Below are positions 24,331-33,278 of a DNA stretch of 64,000 nt, piece after piece (position 1 is the first letter of the stretch; the number at the start of each line of letters is the position of its first letter). This stretch comes from Amycolatopsis solani. Lineage in GTDB: Bacteria; Actinomycetota; Actinomycetes; Mycobacteriales; Pseudonocardiaceae. The notes under the pieces are model-generated. The model was not told the DNA's origin and ran no database searches. It saw only the letters and a list, made by a program, of their open reading frames with translations. The stretch spans positions 1,426,001 to 1,490,000 of the forward strand of contig NZ_JAWQJT010000002.1 in NCBI RefSeq assembly GCF_033441515.1, read 5' to 3'. The position numbers and the translations under genes are program-made.

Positions 24331-26417
24331 AGCGTGGGGAGCTCGGTGAACGCCGGGCCCGAAAAGCGGTCCGCGCCGCGCTCTCGCCACCAGTCCGCCT
24401 GCTCCGCGTTCTCCACGCCCGCGACGCCGACCTGGGCGCCCGCCCGGTGCGCCGCTTCGATCAGCGCCGTCAGCGAAGGCTCGACCAGCGGGTGCGTGCG
24501 GCGGGCCACCAACGCCGGTGCCAGGCGGACCGTGCGGGCCGGGAACTCCGTCAGGCAGGTGACGTCGCCGACGCCGTGCAGTTCCGCCAGGACGCCGATT
24601 TCGGCCAGCACCTTGAGGTTGTCGGCCGCGTCGCCGGATTCGGCGAGCAGTGCCGCGGCCGGGAAGCCGGGGCGGATGGCGGCCGGTGCCAGTCCGGTCG
24701 ACTCCAGGACGCCGCGGACCTCGCCGACCAGTTCCGGGTCGGCCGCCTGCTGCGGTGTGAGTTCGACGGTCAGCGGCAGTTCGCTCCCGGACCCGAGCAG
24801 CCGCTCGGCCGCCGTGCGCAGGAGCCACGTGCCCAGCGGCAGGGCCAGCCCGGTCTCCGTCGCCAGCCGCACGCACGTTTCGTGGGCCAGCTGCCCTTCG
24901 GACGGGTGGTTCCACTGCAGCCGCGCCTCGACGCCCTGCACGGCACCGCCGGCCGCGGACACCAGTGGCCGGTAGCAGACCTCGACGTCGCCGTTCTCCC
25001 ACGCGCCCGCCATCCCCGCGGCCAGGCCGAAGTCGTGCCGGTCGCGGCGGTCCAGCTCCCGGTCGAACAGGCCCCACTGGCTGCCCGCGCGCTGCACGCG
25101 GCGCAGCGTCAGGTCCGACGCGCGCAGCAGCTCCACCGGCGTGATGTCGCGCGGCGGCCGGTGGACGACGCCGATCGCGGCCGACACCGCCACCCCGCGC
25201 TGCCCGTCGACGTACTCCGGCTCCGCGAGTTCGTGGGTGACGCGGCGGACCAGCGTCAGCACGCCCGGCGTCCCCGCCGCGTTCTGCACCAGCACGCCGA
25301 ATTCGTCGCCGCCGAGCCGGGCGACGAGCGCCTTCTCCTCGTCGAAGATCGTCTTGAGCTTCGCCGCGACCCCGCGCAGCACGCGGTCGCCGAGCTCCTG
25401 GCCGAGCCCGCCGTTGATCTGGGAGAAGCCGTCGAGGTCGAGGTGGAACAGCGTGACCCCGCGGGACTGGTCGGCGTCGCGGAGCAGGGTTTCCAGGCGG
25501 GTGCTGAAGAACTGGCGGTTCGGCAGCCCGGTCAGGACGTCGTGCAGGGCCTGGTGGGACAGCCGCCGCTGCAGCAGCGAGACCTCGGTGTCGTCGTCGA
25601 CGATGGTGATCAGCTGCCGGGGCGCGCCGACGGCGTCGCGGATCACCGACGCCGCGAACGTGGCCCACATCGGCTCGCCGTCCTTGCCGACCAGCCGCCG
25701 CCCGGTGCGCAGCCGGTGCAGCTTGCCCGCCACCAGTTCGCGGTAGCCGTCCCGCAGCTGCTCGACGTCTTCGGGGTGCACCAGGTCGAACAGGCTCAGC
25801 GCGCCGATCTCGGCCGGCGTGCGGTTGAGCGTCTTGGCCAGCGCCGCGTTGGCCCGCAGCACGCGGCCGTCCAGTTCGGTGAGGGCGACGCCGCTGGCCG
25901 AGCCGGCGAACACCTCCTCGAACTGCGCGCGCGTGATGACCTGCTTCTGCCGCGTCTCCTGCTCCACCTTCAGCAGCGCGCGGCTCAGGCCTTCCTGGCG
26001 CTTCTGGATGTCCTCGCGCAGCATCTCGCCGTAGCCCGAGCTGAGCGCGCCGAGCACCAGCACGACCCGCTCGGCGAGCCCTTCGACGTGGTGCAGTTCC
26101 GGCTCGCGCAGCAGCGCCTTGCCGAGCACTTCGAGGCTGCGGCGCAGGCTGTCGGTGCCGACGCACCGCAGCTCGACGAGCTTGCCGCCCGCGGTCGCGG
26201 CCGCGTCGAGGTCCGGCGGATCGCTGACGACGGCGTCGAAGACCGTCGCGACCAGGACACCCAGTTCGCGCTCGATCTCCTCCGGCGTGTGCGGCAGGTA
26301 CGCCGTGGTGCTGATCAGATAGCCCCATTTGCGCGCGAGAGTGCCGAGCCGCCGCGCCGCTCGTTCGGCGGACGGCTTCTTCCGCGGGTGTTCGCCACGG
26401 GGTCGGGGAGCAGTCAC
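24327..26417 (-). CDS. PAS-GGDEF-EAL signalling protein with degenerate EAL
   Basis: About 696 residues. A helical N-terminal region (to ~160) and a PAS domain (~165-285; ANAALAKTLNRTPAEIGALS) precede a GGDEF domain whose active motif RLGGDEF is intact (~residue 367). The final ~250 residues are EAL-like, but the signature glutamate-alanine-leucine is changed to EARLQW and other metal ligands are missing. It therefore probably makes cyclic di-GMP, or acts as a c-di-GMP receptor, rather than degrading it. No I-site RxxD precedes GGDEF. GTG 26417 has AGGA 9 nt upstream; GTG 26447 is an alternative. Comparable PAS-GGDEF-EAL proteins control development in Streptomyces. Confidence 0.82.
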   Translation of the reverse strand: MTAPRPRGEHPRKKPSAERAARRLGTLARKWGYLISTTAYLPHTPEEIERELGVLVATVFDAVVSDPPDLDAAATAGGKLVELRCVGTDSLRRSLEVLGKALLREPELHHVEGLAERVVLVLGALSSGYGEMLREDIQKRQEGLSRALLKVEQETRQKQVITRAQFEEVFAGSASGVALTELDGRVLRANAALAKTLNRTPAEIGALSLFDLVHPEDVEQLRDGYRELVAGKLHRLRTGRRLVGKDGEPMWATFAASVIRDAVGAPRQLITIVDDDTEVSLLQRRLSHQALHDVLTGLPNRQFFSTRLETLLRDADQSRGVTLFHLDLDGFSQINGGLGQELGDRVLRGVAAKLKTIFDEEKALVARLGGDEFGVLVQNAAGTPGVLTLVRRVTHELAEPEYVDGQRGVAVSAAIGVVHRPPRDITPVELLRASDLTLRRVQRAGSQWGLFDRELDRRDRHDFGLAAGMAGAWENGDVEVCYRPLVSAAGGAVQGVEARLQWNHPSEGQLAHETCVRLATETGLALPLGTWLLRTAAERLLGSGSELPLTVELTPQQAADPELVGEVRGVLESTGLAPAAIRPGFPAAALLAESGDAADNLKVLAEIGVLAELHGVGDVTCLTEFPARTVRLAPALVARRTHPLVEPSLTALIEAAHRAGAQVGVAGVENAEQADWWRERGADRFSGPAFTELPTL

Positions 26418-26506
26418 GTCAGCCTGTCCTGGGTTCCACGCACGCACTCCGGTCGGTCAGCCGATTTATCTTGGCCCGAAATGGCGTCCGGCGCACGAAA
26501 CAGCAT

Positions 26507-27622
26507 TCATCCAATCGAGTGATAACCCTGCGGAGCGATCCCCAGGTCGCCCTGCAGCCACGATCGGGTGGCATCCCGATAATCCGCCGCGTTTTCGTGC
26601 AACGCAACGGAATGACCCGCGCCCGGGAGGACGTACATCGACAGCTTCGACGGGTCGGCGTAATACGGCGCCTCCTGCGCCCGCACCACATCCGTATGGG
26701 TGCAGTCACGCACCGCGAGCAGGCCGCAGAAAAGGACGTCCTTTTCCCCCACCACCTGCAAAACCGGTACGGAAATTCCCTTCGTCGCCGGCAGCACGAT
26801 CCCGAACACCGCGACGGTGCCCATCCCGGGCACCGAAACCTGGTCCTTGGTGGCTTCGTCCGCCGCGATGACGGCCGGGTCGGCGTCCCCGGCCGCGTAG
26901 AACAGCCCGGCTCGCGCGCCCGGCCTCGTCGTGAAGTACAACGGATCGCTGCCGAGCTTGCCGAGCTGACCGTCGAGCAGGGCCGGCTGCAGGCCGAGTG
27001 CCGCGCCGAGCGCGAGCACCGGCAGGGCCGGCAGGTGCGTGATGCCGGTGAGGACGACGCCGTCGACGTCGTGGTAGGTCGACGCCTCCACGGCGACGAC
27101 GCCGGACCCCACCGAGTGGCCGACGATGACCACCTTCGCGAACGGCGTCCCGCCCACGCGCCCGGCGCGCAGGTGCCCGACGACATCGTGCATCGACTCG
27201 GCCGCGGCCCACACCGAAAGCGGCAGGCTCAGCGGGTGGCTGCTGCGCCCGGCGCCGAGCTGGTCCGCGGCGAACGTCGCGTAGCCGTGGGCGGCCATGT
27301 CCCGCTGGTAGGAGTACCGCTGCGGTTCGTAGGGCAGGTCCCAGTACGCGCTGTTGTACGTCCCGCCGTGCACGAGCAGCTGGACGGTGTCCGGCGCCTC
27401 GCCGGCGGGCAGGCACAGCCGGCCGTGCAGGGTCGCGGGCGCGCCCGGCACCAGCGGCGGCAGGCCCGGGCCGGAGACCGGCAGATCCGTGTCGGTGCAG
27501 GAGATCGCGGCGGCCTCCGCCGGCACCGCGGCGGTCAGCGAGGCGAGCAGGACCCCGCAGGCGAACAACGCGGACGTCAGCTTGCTGATCCGACCAAAAG
27601 CAGGCCGCCCCGCGGGCGGCAC
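26507..27622 (-). CDS. Secreted alpha/beta hydrolase (lipase/esterase-like)
   Basis: About 371 residues. The N-terminus is a signal peptide: basic start, LFACGVLLASLTAAVPAEA, with cleavage likely after AEA. The mature protein is an alpha/beta hydrolase: oxyanion region LLVHGGTYNSAYW, nucleophile elbow VIVGHSVGSG and catalytic His in PGAGHSVAL. Cys residues near the start of the mature part and later suggest disulfides. It probably hydrolyses esters or lipids outside the cell. GTG 27622 is chosen as the first start giving a normal signal peptide; the open frame extends upstream through a TTG. Confidence 0.8.
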   Translation of the reverse strand: MPPAGRPAFGRISKLTSALFACGVLLASLTAAVPAEAAAISCTDTDLPVSGPGLPPLVPGAPATLHGRLCLPAGEAPDTVQLLVHGGTYNSAYWDLPYEPQRYSYQRDMAAHGYATFAADQLGAGRSSHPLSLPLSVWAAAESMHDVVGHLRAGRVGGTPFAKVVIVGHSVGSGVVAVEASTYHDVDGVVLTGITHLPALPVLALGAALGLQPALLDGQLGKLGSDPLYFTTRPGARAGLFYAAGDADPAVIAADEATKDQVSVPGMGTVAVFGIVLPATKGISVPVLQVVGEKDVLFCGLLAVRDCTHTDVVRAQEAPYYADPSKLSMYVLPGAGHSVALHENAADYRDATRSWLQGDLGIAPQGYHSIG

Positions 27623-27743
27623 GTGACCGTTGCTACGCAAGTCATTCGGCCGTGACTGTGGTCGGATTTGAAACAAACGGCACCGAAATCGGCAGTCTCA
27701 CGCCGTACTCCTCCGGGTGGGGCGGGCTGTTCGGACCCGAGAA

Positions 27744-27760
27744 CACTACACCCGGTAGTG
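27744..27760. promoter_or_regulatory. Hairpin/operator between P450 and hydrolase genes
   Basis: CACTACACCCGGTAGTG, 6-bp arms around a 5-bp centre, lies just past the end of the P450 gene and 122 bp upstream of the hydrolase start. It could be a weak terminator of the first or an operator of the second. Confidence 0.35.
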
Positions 27761-27772
27761 GAACGGGTACCG

Positions 27773-29092
27773 TCAGGTCCGCGGCACCAGCGTCATCGGC
27801 AGGCGGTTCGGCTGCATCGTCGCCTTGAGCTGCGCGTACACCTTCTTGCCCGGCACCGGCACCAGGCGCCAGCGCGCCCCGATCGTCGCGGCGACGATGC
27901 CGATCTCCGTCGGCGCGAACACGTGCCCAGGGCACAGCCGGGCCCCCGCACCGAACGGGATGTACGCGCCCTTCGGCAGTTCCGCGGTGTGCCCCGGCGT
28001 CCAGCGGTCCGGGTCGAACCGGTCCGGGTCCGGGAACCACCGCGGGTCCCGGTGCAGCGTGTGCTGGCTGACCGCGACCTCGGTGCCCGCCGGGATCCGG
28101 ACGCCGCCGAGCTCGACGTCTTCGCGGGCGCGGCGCATGAGGATCAGCGGCGGGGTGCGGCGGACGATCTCGTTGACGATCTGGTGCGTGTAGACCAGGT
28201 CCGGGAGGTCTTCGAAGCGGGCGGCGCGGCCGCCGAGGACTTCGTCGACTTCGGCGTGGAAGCGGCGCTCGACGTCCGGGTGCTGCCCGAGCTCGTGGAA
28301 GAACCAGGCCAGCGCGACGGCGGTGGTTTCCGCGCCGGTGGTGAGGATCGTGATGACCTCGTCGTGCACCTGGCGGTCGGACATGCCCTCGCCGGTGTCC
28401 TCGTCGCGGGCCAGCAGCAGCATCGAGAGCAGGTCGCCGTGGTCCGCGCCCTGTTCCCGCGCGGCGACGACGGTTTCGCCGATGACGTCCCGCAGGCGGG
28501 CGGCCGCGGCGTCGAACCTGCGGTTCGGCGGGATGGGCAGGCGCTCCACGAACTTCGGCGAGAACGCCCGGATCAGCACGTACTTGAGCATCACCGGGAT
28601 CGAGCGCTGGATTTCCGACAGCGCGTCGTCGCCGAGCGCGGTCGAGAACAGCGTCTGCCCGGCGATGGTCAGCACGAGGTCCTGCATGCGCTGGTCGAAC
28701 TCGACGACTTCGCCGGGCTGCCAGGAGCTCGTGAGCTCGTCGGCCAGCTTGGTCATCGTGTTCTCGGCGTAGCCCGCGATCCGGGCGCGGCCGAACGCGG
28801 GCATGACGAGGCGGCGCTGGCGGCGGTTCAGCTCCCCGTTGGAGGTGGCCAGCCCGTCGCCGAAGAGCGGGCGCATCTTGTCGAAGACCAAGCCCTTGTC
28901 GAACTTGTCGGCGTCGGTGGCGAGCACCTGCCAGGCCAGCTCGGGCGTGGTGACCACGTGGACCGGCAGCGGGCCCAGGTGGAGTTTGACGACTTCTCCG
29001 TGCGCAGGCAGGGAAGTGAAGAGTTTCAGCGGGTCGCGCAGCAGGGGCACGGTGTGCCCGAGCACGGGCCAGCGGCCGGGCACGTTCGTCAT
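27773..29092 (-). CDS. Cytochrome P450
   Basis: 439 residues with the full P450 set: I-helix TTGAETTAVAL, the ExxR motif in NEIVRRTPP, and the heme loop FGAGARLCPGHVFA with the axial Cys near residue 387. Overall it resembles bacterial P450s of the pentalenene-oxygenase type, but no terpene synthase or redox partner is adjacent, so the substrate is unknown. The ATG at 29092 is preceded by GAGGAGACGAGG. It is divergent from the methyltransferase gene, with a 108-bp shared upstream region. Confidence 0.9.
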   Translation of the reverse strand: MTNVPGRWPVLGHTVPLLRDPLKLFTSLPAHGEVVKLHLGPLPVHVVTTPELAWQVLATDADKFDKGLVFDKMRPLFGDGLATSNGELNRRQRRLVMPAFGRARIAGYAENTMTKLADELTSSWQPGEVVEFDQRMQDLVLTIAGQTLFSTALGDDALSEIQRSIPVMLKYVLIRAFSPKFVERLPIPPNRRFDAAAARLRDVIGETVVAAREQGADHGDLLSMLLLARDEDTGEGMSDRQVHDEVITILTTGAETTAVALAWFFHELGQHPDVERRFHAEVDEVLGGRAARFEDLPDLVYTHQIVNEIVRRTPPLILMRRAREDVELGGVRIPAGTEVAVSQHTLHRDPRWFPDPDRFDPDRWTPGHTAELPKGAYIPFGAGARLCPGHVFAPTEIGIVAATIGARWRLVPVPGKKVYAQLKATMQPNRLPMTLVPRT

Positions 29093-29200
29093 GGCCTCGT
29101 CTCCTCGTGACCGCGTCACCTTAGCGGGAGACGCGGGCCGGGAGCACGGCCGAGGGGCTAGACTCCGGCGCTCGGAGAGTCCGCGAGGGTGGGAGGTCCC

Positions 29201-30016
29201 GTGACCGGGGAACTGAGCTGGGTACCGCCGGAGATCGACACCTCGGTGCCGAACCCGGCCCGGGTGTACGACTTCTGGCTCGACGGCGACCACAACTTCG
29301 CCGCGGACCGCGCCCTCGGCGAGCAGATCCTCCGGATCATGCCGGGCGTCCGCGACGCGGCCCGCCTCAACCGGGCGTTCCTCCGCCGCGCGGCGCGCTA
29401 CCTGGTCGGCCAGGGCGTACGCCAGTTCCTCGACATCGGCTCCGGCATCCCGACGGTGGGCAACCTGCACGAGATCGTCCAGCAGGCCGACCCGTCGTGC
29501 CGCGTGGTGTACGTCGACCGGGAGGCCGTCGCGGTCGCCCACAGCGAGTTGCTGCTGCAGGACAACGACAACTGCCTGGTCCTCCAGGCGGATCTGCGCG
29601 ACGTCAACGACATCTTCGACGGCGCGGGCAAGCTGCTGGACCTCGACGAGCCGGTCGGCCTGTTCATGTTGCTGCTGCTGCACTTCGTCCCCGACTCGTG
29701 GGACCCGGTGAGCATCCTGGCCCGCTACCGCGACCGGCTCGCCCCGGGCAGCTTCCTGGCCGTCACGCACGTCGCGGCGGACTCGGAGTCCCAGCGCCTC
29801 GACGAAGCGGTCGAGGTGTACAAGAGCAACCAGGACCAGCAGAACCAGCCGGTCCCCCGCACCCACGACGAGGTCCTCGCCTTCTTCGACGGCTTCGAGG
29901 TGGTGGACCCGGGCGTGGTCGGCTGCGCGATGTGGAAGCCGGAGGGTGCCGGCGACATGTCCGACGACCCGGCGATCAACGCCCTGCCGTACGCCGGGGT
30001 GGGCCGGAAACCCTGA
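29201..30016 (+). CDS. SAM-dependent methyltransferase, DUF574 (Methyltransf_19) family
   Basis: 271 residues. It has the typical opening of this actinobacterial family (PNPARVYDFWLDGDHNFAAD) and the SAM-binding motif QFLDIGSGIPT, followed by RVVYVDREAVAV. The family is abundant in actinomycetes, usually with unknown substrates. GTG 29201 follows GGGAGG at 4 nt. Its stop abuts that of the GH3 gene on the other strand. Confidence 0.88.
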   Translation: MTGELSWVPPEIDTSVPNPARVYDFWLDGDHNFAADRALGEQILRIMPGVRDAARLNRAFLRRAARYLVGQGVRQFLDIGSGIPTVGNLHEIVQQADPSCRVVYVDREAVAVAHSELLLQDNDNCLVLQADLRDVNDIFDGAGKLLDLDEPVGLFMLLLLHFVPDSWDPVSILARYRDRLAPGSFLAVTHVAADSESQRLDEAVEVYKSNQDQQNQPVPRTHDEVLAFFDGFEVVDPGVVGCAMWKPEGAGDMSDDPAINALPYAGVGRKP

Positions 30017-32932
30017 TCACCGCAGGGAGAACGTCGCCAGGTTCACCGGGCCGTCGAACGTGAGGTAGACGTCGTGGCGGCCGGTCACCCCGGCCAGTGC
30101 CGCCGTCACCGTCGTGTAGGCGTACCGGTCCCCCGTGGACGGCACCGGTGCCGTGCCGAGGATCCGGCCGGTCGGCGAATCGAGGCGGACCGTGACGCGG
30201 GAAGACTCCACTGTGGACACCGATGCCGAGAACCGCGCCGGGGCGTTCAAGGCGGCGTCGCGGTACACCACCCAGCTCCCCGCCACGGCCGCCACCGAAG
30301 TGCCGGCCGTCTTGGCCGTGTCCGTCAGCGTGGTCCCCGAGTAGTCGTCGAAGTTCTCCGCTGGGGTCGGCCGGCTCAGGTCACGGGGCCGCGGCTGCTC
30401 CCCCGGCACGAACACCCGCTGCGCCGGGGAAAGGTCGACGGCGTTGCGGCCCACCGAGAACTCGCGCACCCCGGCCGCCACCACGGACCGTCCGCGAGAG
30501 GCGTCCCAGGCCGCCAGGTCCGCCACCGGGACCTCGAACCGGACCGTGCGGGTCTGGTGCGGGGAAAGCGTCACGCGCTCGAAGTCCCGTAGCCGCTGCG
30601 CGCCGGAATCCTTCGAGTACAGCTGGACGACGTCCGTCCCCGCGCGCGCACCGGTGTTCGTCACGTCCACGCTCACGTGGACCGAGGAGCCGGCGAGTGA
30701 AGCACGCGCCGGGCCGTACCGGAAACTCGTGTAGCTCAGCCCGTACCCGAACGGGTACAACGGCTTCCCGCGGTAGTACTGGTACGTCATCCCGGTCTTC
30801 GCGATGTCGTAGTCGAGGATGCTCGGCAGCCCGGCATCCGAGGCGTACCACGTCTGCGTCAGCCGCCCGCTCGGGTCGACGTCGCCGAAGAGCACGTCGG
30901 CCACCGCGTGGCCGGTTTCCTGGCCGGCGTGGCTCGTCCACACGATGCCCGGCACGGACAGCGTGTCCCAGCCGGTCGTCGGGTAGCTGTTCTCCACCAC
31001 GACCACGGTGTGCGGGTTGACCTTCGCGACCGCCTCGATCAGCGCGCGCTGGGCCGGGGCGAGTTCGGTGCTCGTCCGGTCGTTCGCTTCGCGGCCGTTG
31101 ATGAACGGCATGCTGCCCACCACGACGACGGCCGTGTCCGCGCCGCGGGCCGCCTCGACCGCCGACGAGATGCCGCTGCGCAGCACGTCGCGGCCGAACT
31201 TCGTGGCGTGCGCGGCGTCCGGGGCGGCGATCGTCAGGATCCCGTCGGCGCCGACGACGGCGAACCGGTTCGGGCCGAACCACGGCTCGGTCACCTCGTT
31301 GCCCGCGTATTCCAGCACGTAGCTGCCGTCGGGCTGCGGGTCGAGCTTCAGCTGCTGCGGCACGAACCAGCCCGACGGCTGGGCGGCGTCGTTCACCAGC
31401 GCGCCACCCGAGTAGCTCAGGAACTTGCCGTTCGCGGCGGCACGCAGGGTGTTCTTGCCCGCGCCCCAGTCGTAGACGTCGAAGGACTCCGCGGTGCCCG
31501 CGACCGTCCCGCCCGCGGTCACCTTGCCCGCCGTCGCGGGCGCCGTCAGGTACCGGCCCGTGGCGAGGTCCTTCAGCGCGATCCGGTCGACGCCTTCGGA
31601 CGAGGCGACCGGGGCGCCGGGCCGCTCGGCGATGCCCTGCTTCGGCGTCACGCGGTACGGCATCGCGCCGCTGTACCAGTCTTCGTACAGCGTGTCCGAC
31701 AGCGGGCCGACGACCGCGACCTGGCCGGCGTCGCTCAGCGGCAGCGCGGTGCCGGTGTTGCGCAGCAGGACGACCTGTTCGCCGGCGGCCTTGCGCGCGA
31801 GCGCCTGGTGTGACGGCGAGTTGATCACCGCGGGGGTGATCTTCGCGTACGGGTTGCGGCCCGGCGGGTCGAACTCGCCGAGGCGGAACCGCAGCGAAAG
31901 CAGGTGGCGGTCGGCCTTCTCGACGTCGGCCATGGTCAGCAGCCCGCGGTCCAGCGCTTCGTCGACCGCGGCGACGGTGATCGAGCCGTTGGTGTCGTTG
32001 TCGGTGAAGCTGTCGAGACCCGCCTTGAGCGCAGCCGCGGCCGCTTCGGCCTTGGTGGGGTAGTACTTCTCGGAGTTGACCAGGTTGGACGGTGCGCCGG
32101 CGTCGCTGACGACGGCGATGTCCTGGGGCGCCCACTTCCGCAGTACGCCGCCGAGGTCCGGGCTGACCGTGTTCGGGCGCCCGTTGACCAGGTTGTACGA
32201 CGGCATGACGGCGTTGGCCGCCCCGGCGGCCAGGGGGATCTTGAACGCCTGCTCGTCGTAGTCGTGCCGGATCTTCGGCGGCACCGAAGAATTGCTGGTG
32301 TCGCGGCTGACCTCGTTGTTGTAGGCCAGGTAGTGCTTCAACGTCGGGGCGGCCTGCAGGTAGCGCGGGTCGTCACCCTGGATGCCGCGGCCGTACGCGG
32401 TCGCGAGCTCGCCGGTCAGGTGCGGGTCTTCGGAGTAGCCCTCTTCGTTGCGACCCCAGCGCGGGTCGCGCAGCAGGTTGACCACCGGCGCCCACAGGTT
32501 GAGGCCCCACAGCGTCGGGTTGCGCGCGTTGAAGCCGCGCGCCTCCTGCCCGACCGCCGAGCCGACCTGCTCGACCAGCGCCGGGTCCCACGTCGAAGCG
32601 AGGCCGATCGCCTGCGGGAACACGGTCCCGTCCGCTTTGACGACCGCGCCGTTGTCGTCGTAGTCCGTCGACCACGCCACGCCGTGCAGGGCTTCGGTGC
32701 CGGTCTTGAACACGCCGATGCCGAGCCGCGGGATCGCGGGCTGGTACTGGTGCAGCAGCGAGATCTTCTCGTCCGCGGTCAGCCGGGACAGCAGGTCGCC
32801 GATCCGCGCGGCCACCGGCAGCGCCGGGTCGCGGAACGGGAGCGGGGGTGCCGCGAGCGCCGGCGACGGGGCCAGCAGGAGGGTCGCGGTCACCACCGGG
32901 ACGAGGGCGCGGCGGAACGGGGACGGGCGCAC
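30017..32932 (-). CDS. Secreted glycoside hydrolase family 3 enzyme
   Basis: 971 residues. Residues 1-27 form a signal peptide (LLLAPSPALAA). The GH3 barrel follows, with the catalytic Asp expected in AVVSDAGAPSN; then the alpha/beta sandwich domain (VVVVGSMPFINGREANDRT). Between them, around residues 480-600, lies a beta-trefoil/fascin-like insertion (DLATGRYLTAP; FLSYSGGALV) in the place where other GH3 enzymes carry PA14. After the fibronectin-like domain comes a C-terminal carbohydrate-binding, CBM6-like domain (HDVYLTFDGPVNLATFSL). The enzyme probably removes beta-linked glucose or xylose from plant oligosaccharides outside the cell. It is divergent from lacI and has a strong operator 16 bp upstream of its start. 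Confidence 0.87.
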   Translation of the reverse strand: MRPSPFRRALVPVVTATLLLAPSPALAAPPLPFRDPALPVAARIGDLLSRLTADEKISLLHQYQPAIPRLGIGVFKTGTEALHGVAWSTDYDDNGAVVKADGTVFPQAIGLASTWDPALVEQVGSAVGQEARGFNARNPTLWGLNLWAPVVNLLRDPRWGRNEEGYSEDPHLTGELATAYGRGIQGDDPRYLQAAPTLKHYLAYNNEVSRDTSNSSVPPKIRHDYDEQAFKIPLAAGAANAVMPSYNLVNGRPNTVSPDLGGVLRKWAPQDIAVVSDAGAPSNLVNSEKYYPTKAEAAAAALKAGLDSFTDNDTNGSITVAAVDEALDRGLLTMADVEKADRHLLSLRFRLGEFDPPGRNPYAKITPAVINSPSHQALARKAAGEQVVLLRNTGTALPLSDAGQVAVVGPLSDTLYEDWYSGAMPYRVTPKQGIAERPGAPVASSEGVDRIALKDLATGRYLTAPATAGKVTAGGTVAGTAESFDVYDWGAGKNTLRAAANGKFLSYSGGALVNDAAQPSGWFVPQQLKLDPQPDGSYVLEYAGNEVTEPWFGPNRFAVVGADGILTIAAPDAAHATKFGRDVLRSGISSAVEAARGADTAVVVVGSMPFINGREANDRTSTELAPAQRALIEAVAKVNPHTVVVVENSYPTTGWDTLSVPGIVWTSHAGQETGHAVADVLFGDVDPSGRLTQTWYASDAGLPSILDYDIAKTGMTYQYYRGKPLYPFGYGLSYTSFRYGPARASLAGSSVHVSVDVTNTGARAGTDVVQLYSKDSGAQRLRDFERVTLSPHQTRTVRFEVPVADLAAWDASRGRSVVAAGVREFSVGRNAVDLSPAQRVFVPGEQPRPRDLSRPTPAENFDDYSGTTLTDTAKTAGTSVAAVAGSWVVYRDAALNAPARFSASVSTVESSRVTVRLDSPTGRILGTAPVPSTGDRYAYTTVTAALAGVTGRHDVYLTFDGPVNLATFSLR

Positions 32933-32948
32933 GGACGGCCTCCGGTTT

Positions 32949-32966
32949 CGTCGAATCGATTCGACG
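32949..32966. promoter_or_regulatory. LacI-type operator upstream of the GH3 gene
   Basis: CGTCGAATCGATTCGACG is a perfect 18-bp palindrome with a central CG, as expected for a LacI-family site. It lies just 16 bp before the GH3 start codon. It shares GTCGANNCGNNTCGAC with a second site next to the lacI gene. Confidence 0.7.
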
Positions 32967-33228
32967 GCGCGGCGCGGAACATTCGCGTCGAGGGTGGGGA
33001 TGCGGACGACTATTACAGCCGGGCCAACGGGAGGTCAAGAGTTGCTGGGTGCGCTCCCAGCGTCGCCTTGTGACCGGGCGGAACTGCGCTCTGAGCTGGG
33101 GGAAGAACCGTCATCAGCGGCGTTCGACAATTTCGACGAACACCGCCGCCGTCGAATGGGAATCGAATTGCCGGGAATCGCGAATCACGCTTGTGTTTCC
33201 GCCGGGTGTCACTTACCTTCATGCCATC

Positions 33229-33244
33229 GTCGATGCGCTTCGAC
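33229..33244. promoter_or_regulatory. LacI-type operator upstream of the lacI-transport operon
   Basis: GTCGATGCGCTTCGAC matches GTCGANNCGNNTCGAC, the pattern also seen before the GH3 gene. It ends 34 bp before the lacI GTG. This suggests autoregulation and joint control of the divergent operons. The remaining bases of the 346-bp region between the two genes show only weaker half-sites (for example TTCGAC near 33123). Confidence 0.6.
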
Positions 33245-33278
33245 AATGATCTCCCGCCCCGTCCCCAGGAGGCCGCCC

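Noticed and set aside
27773..30016. P450 and methyltransferase as a terpene or polyketide tailoring pair
   Set aside because: They are divergent, have no synthase nearby and are separated from the NRPS by the sugar locus, so there is no support for a shared pathway.
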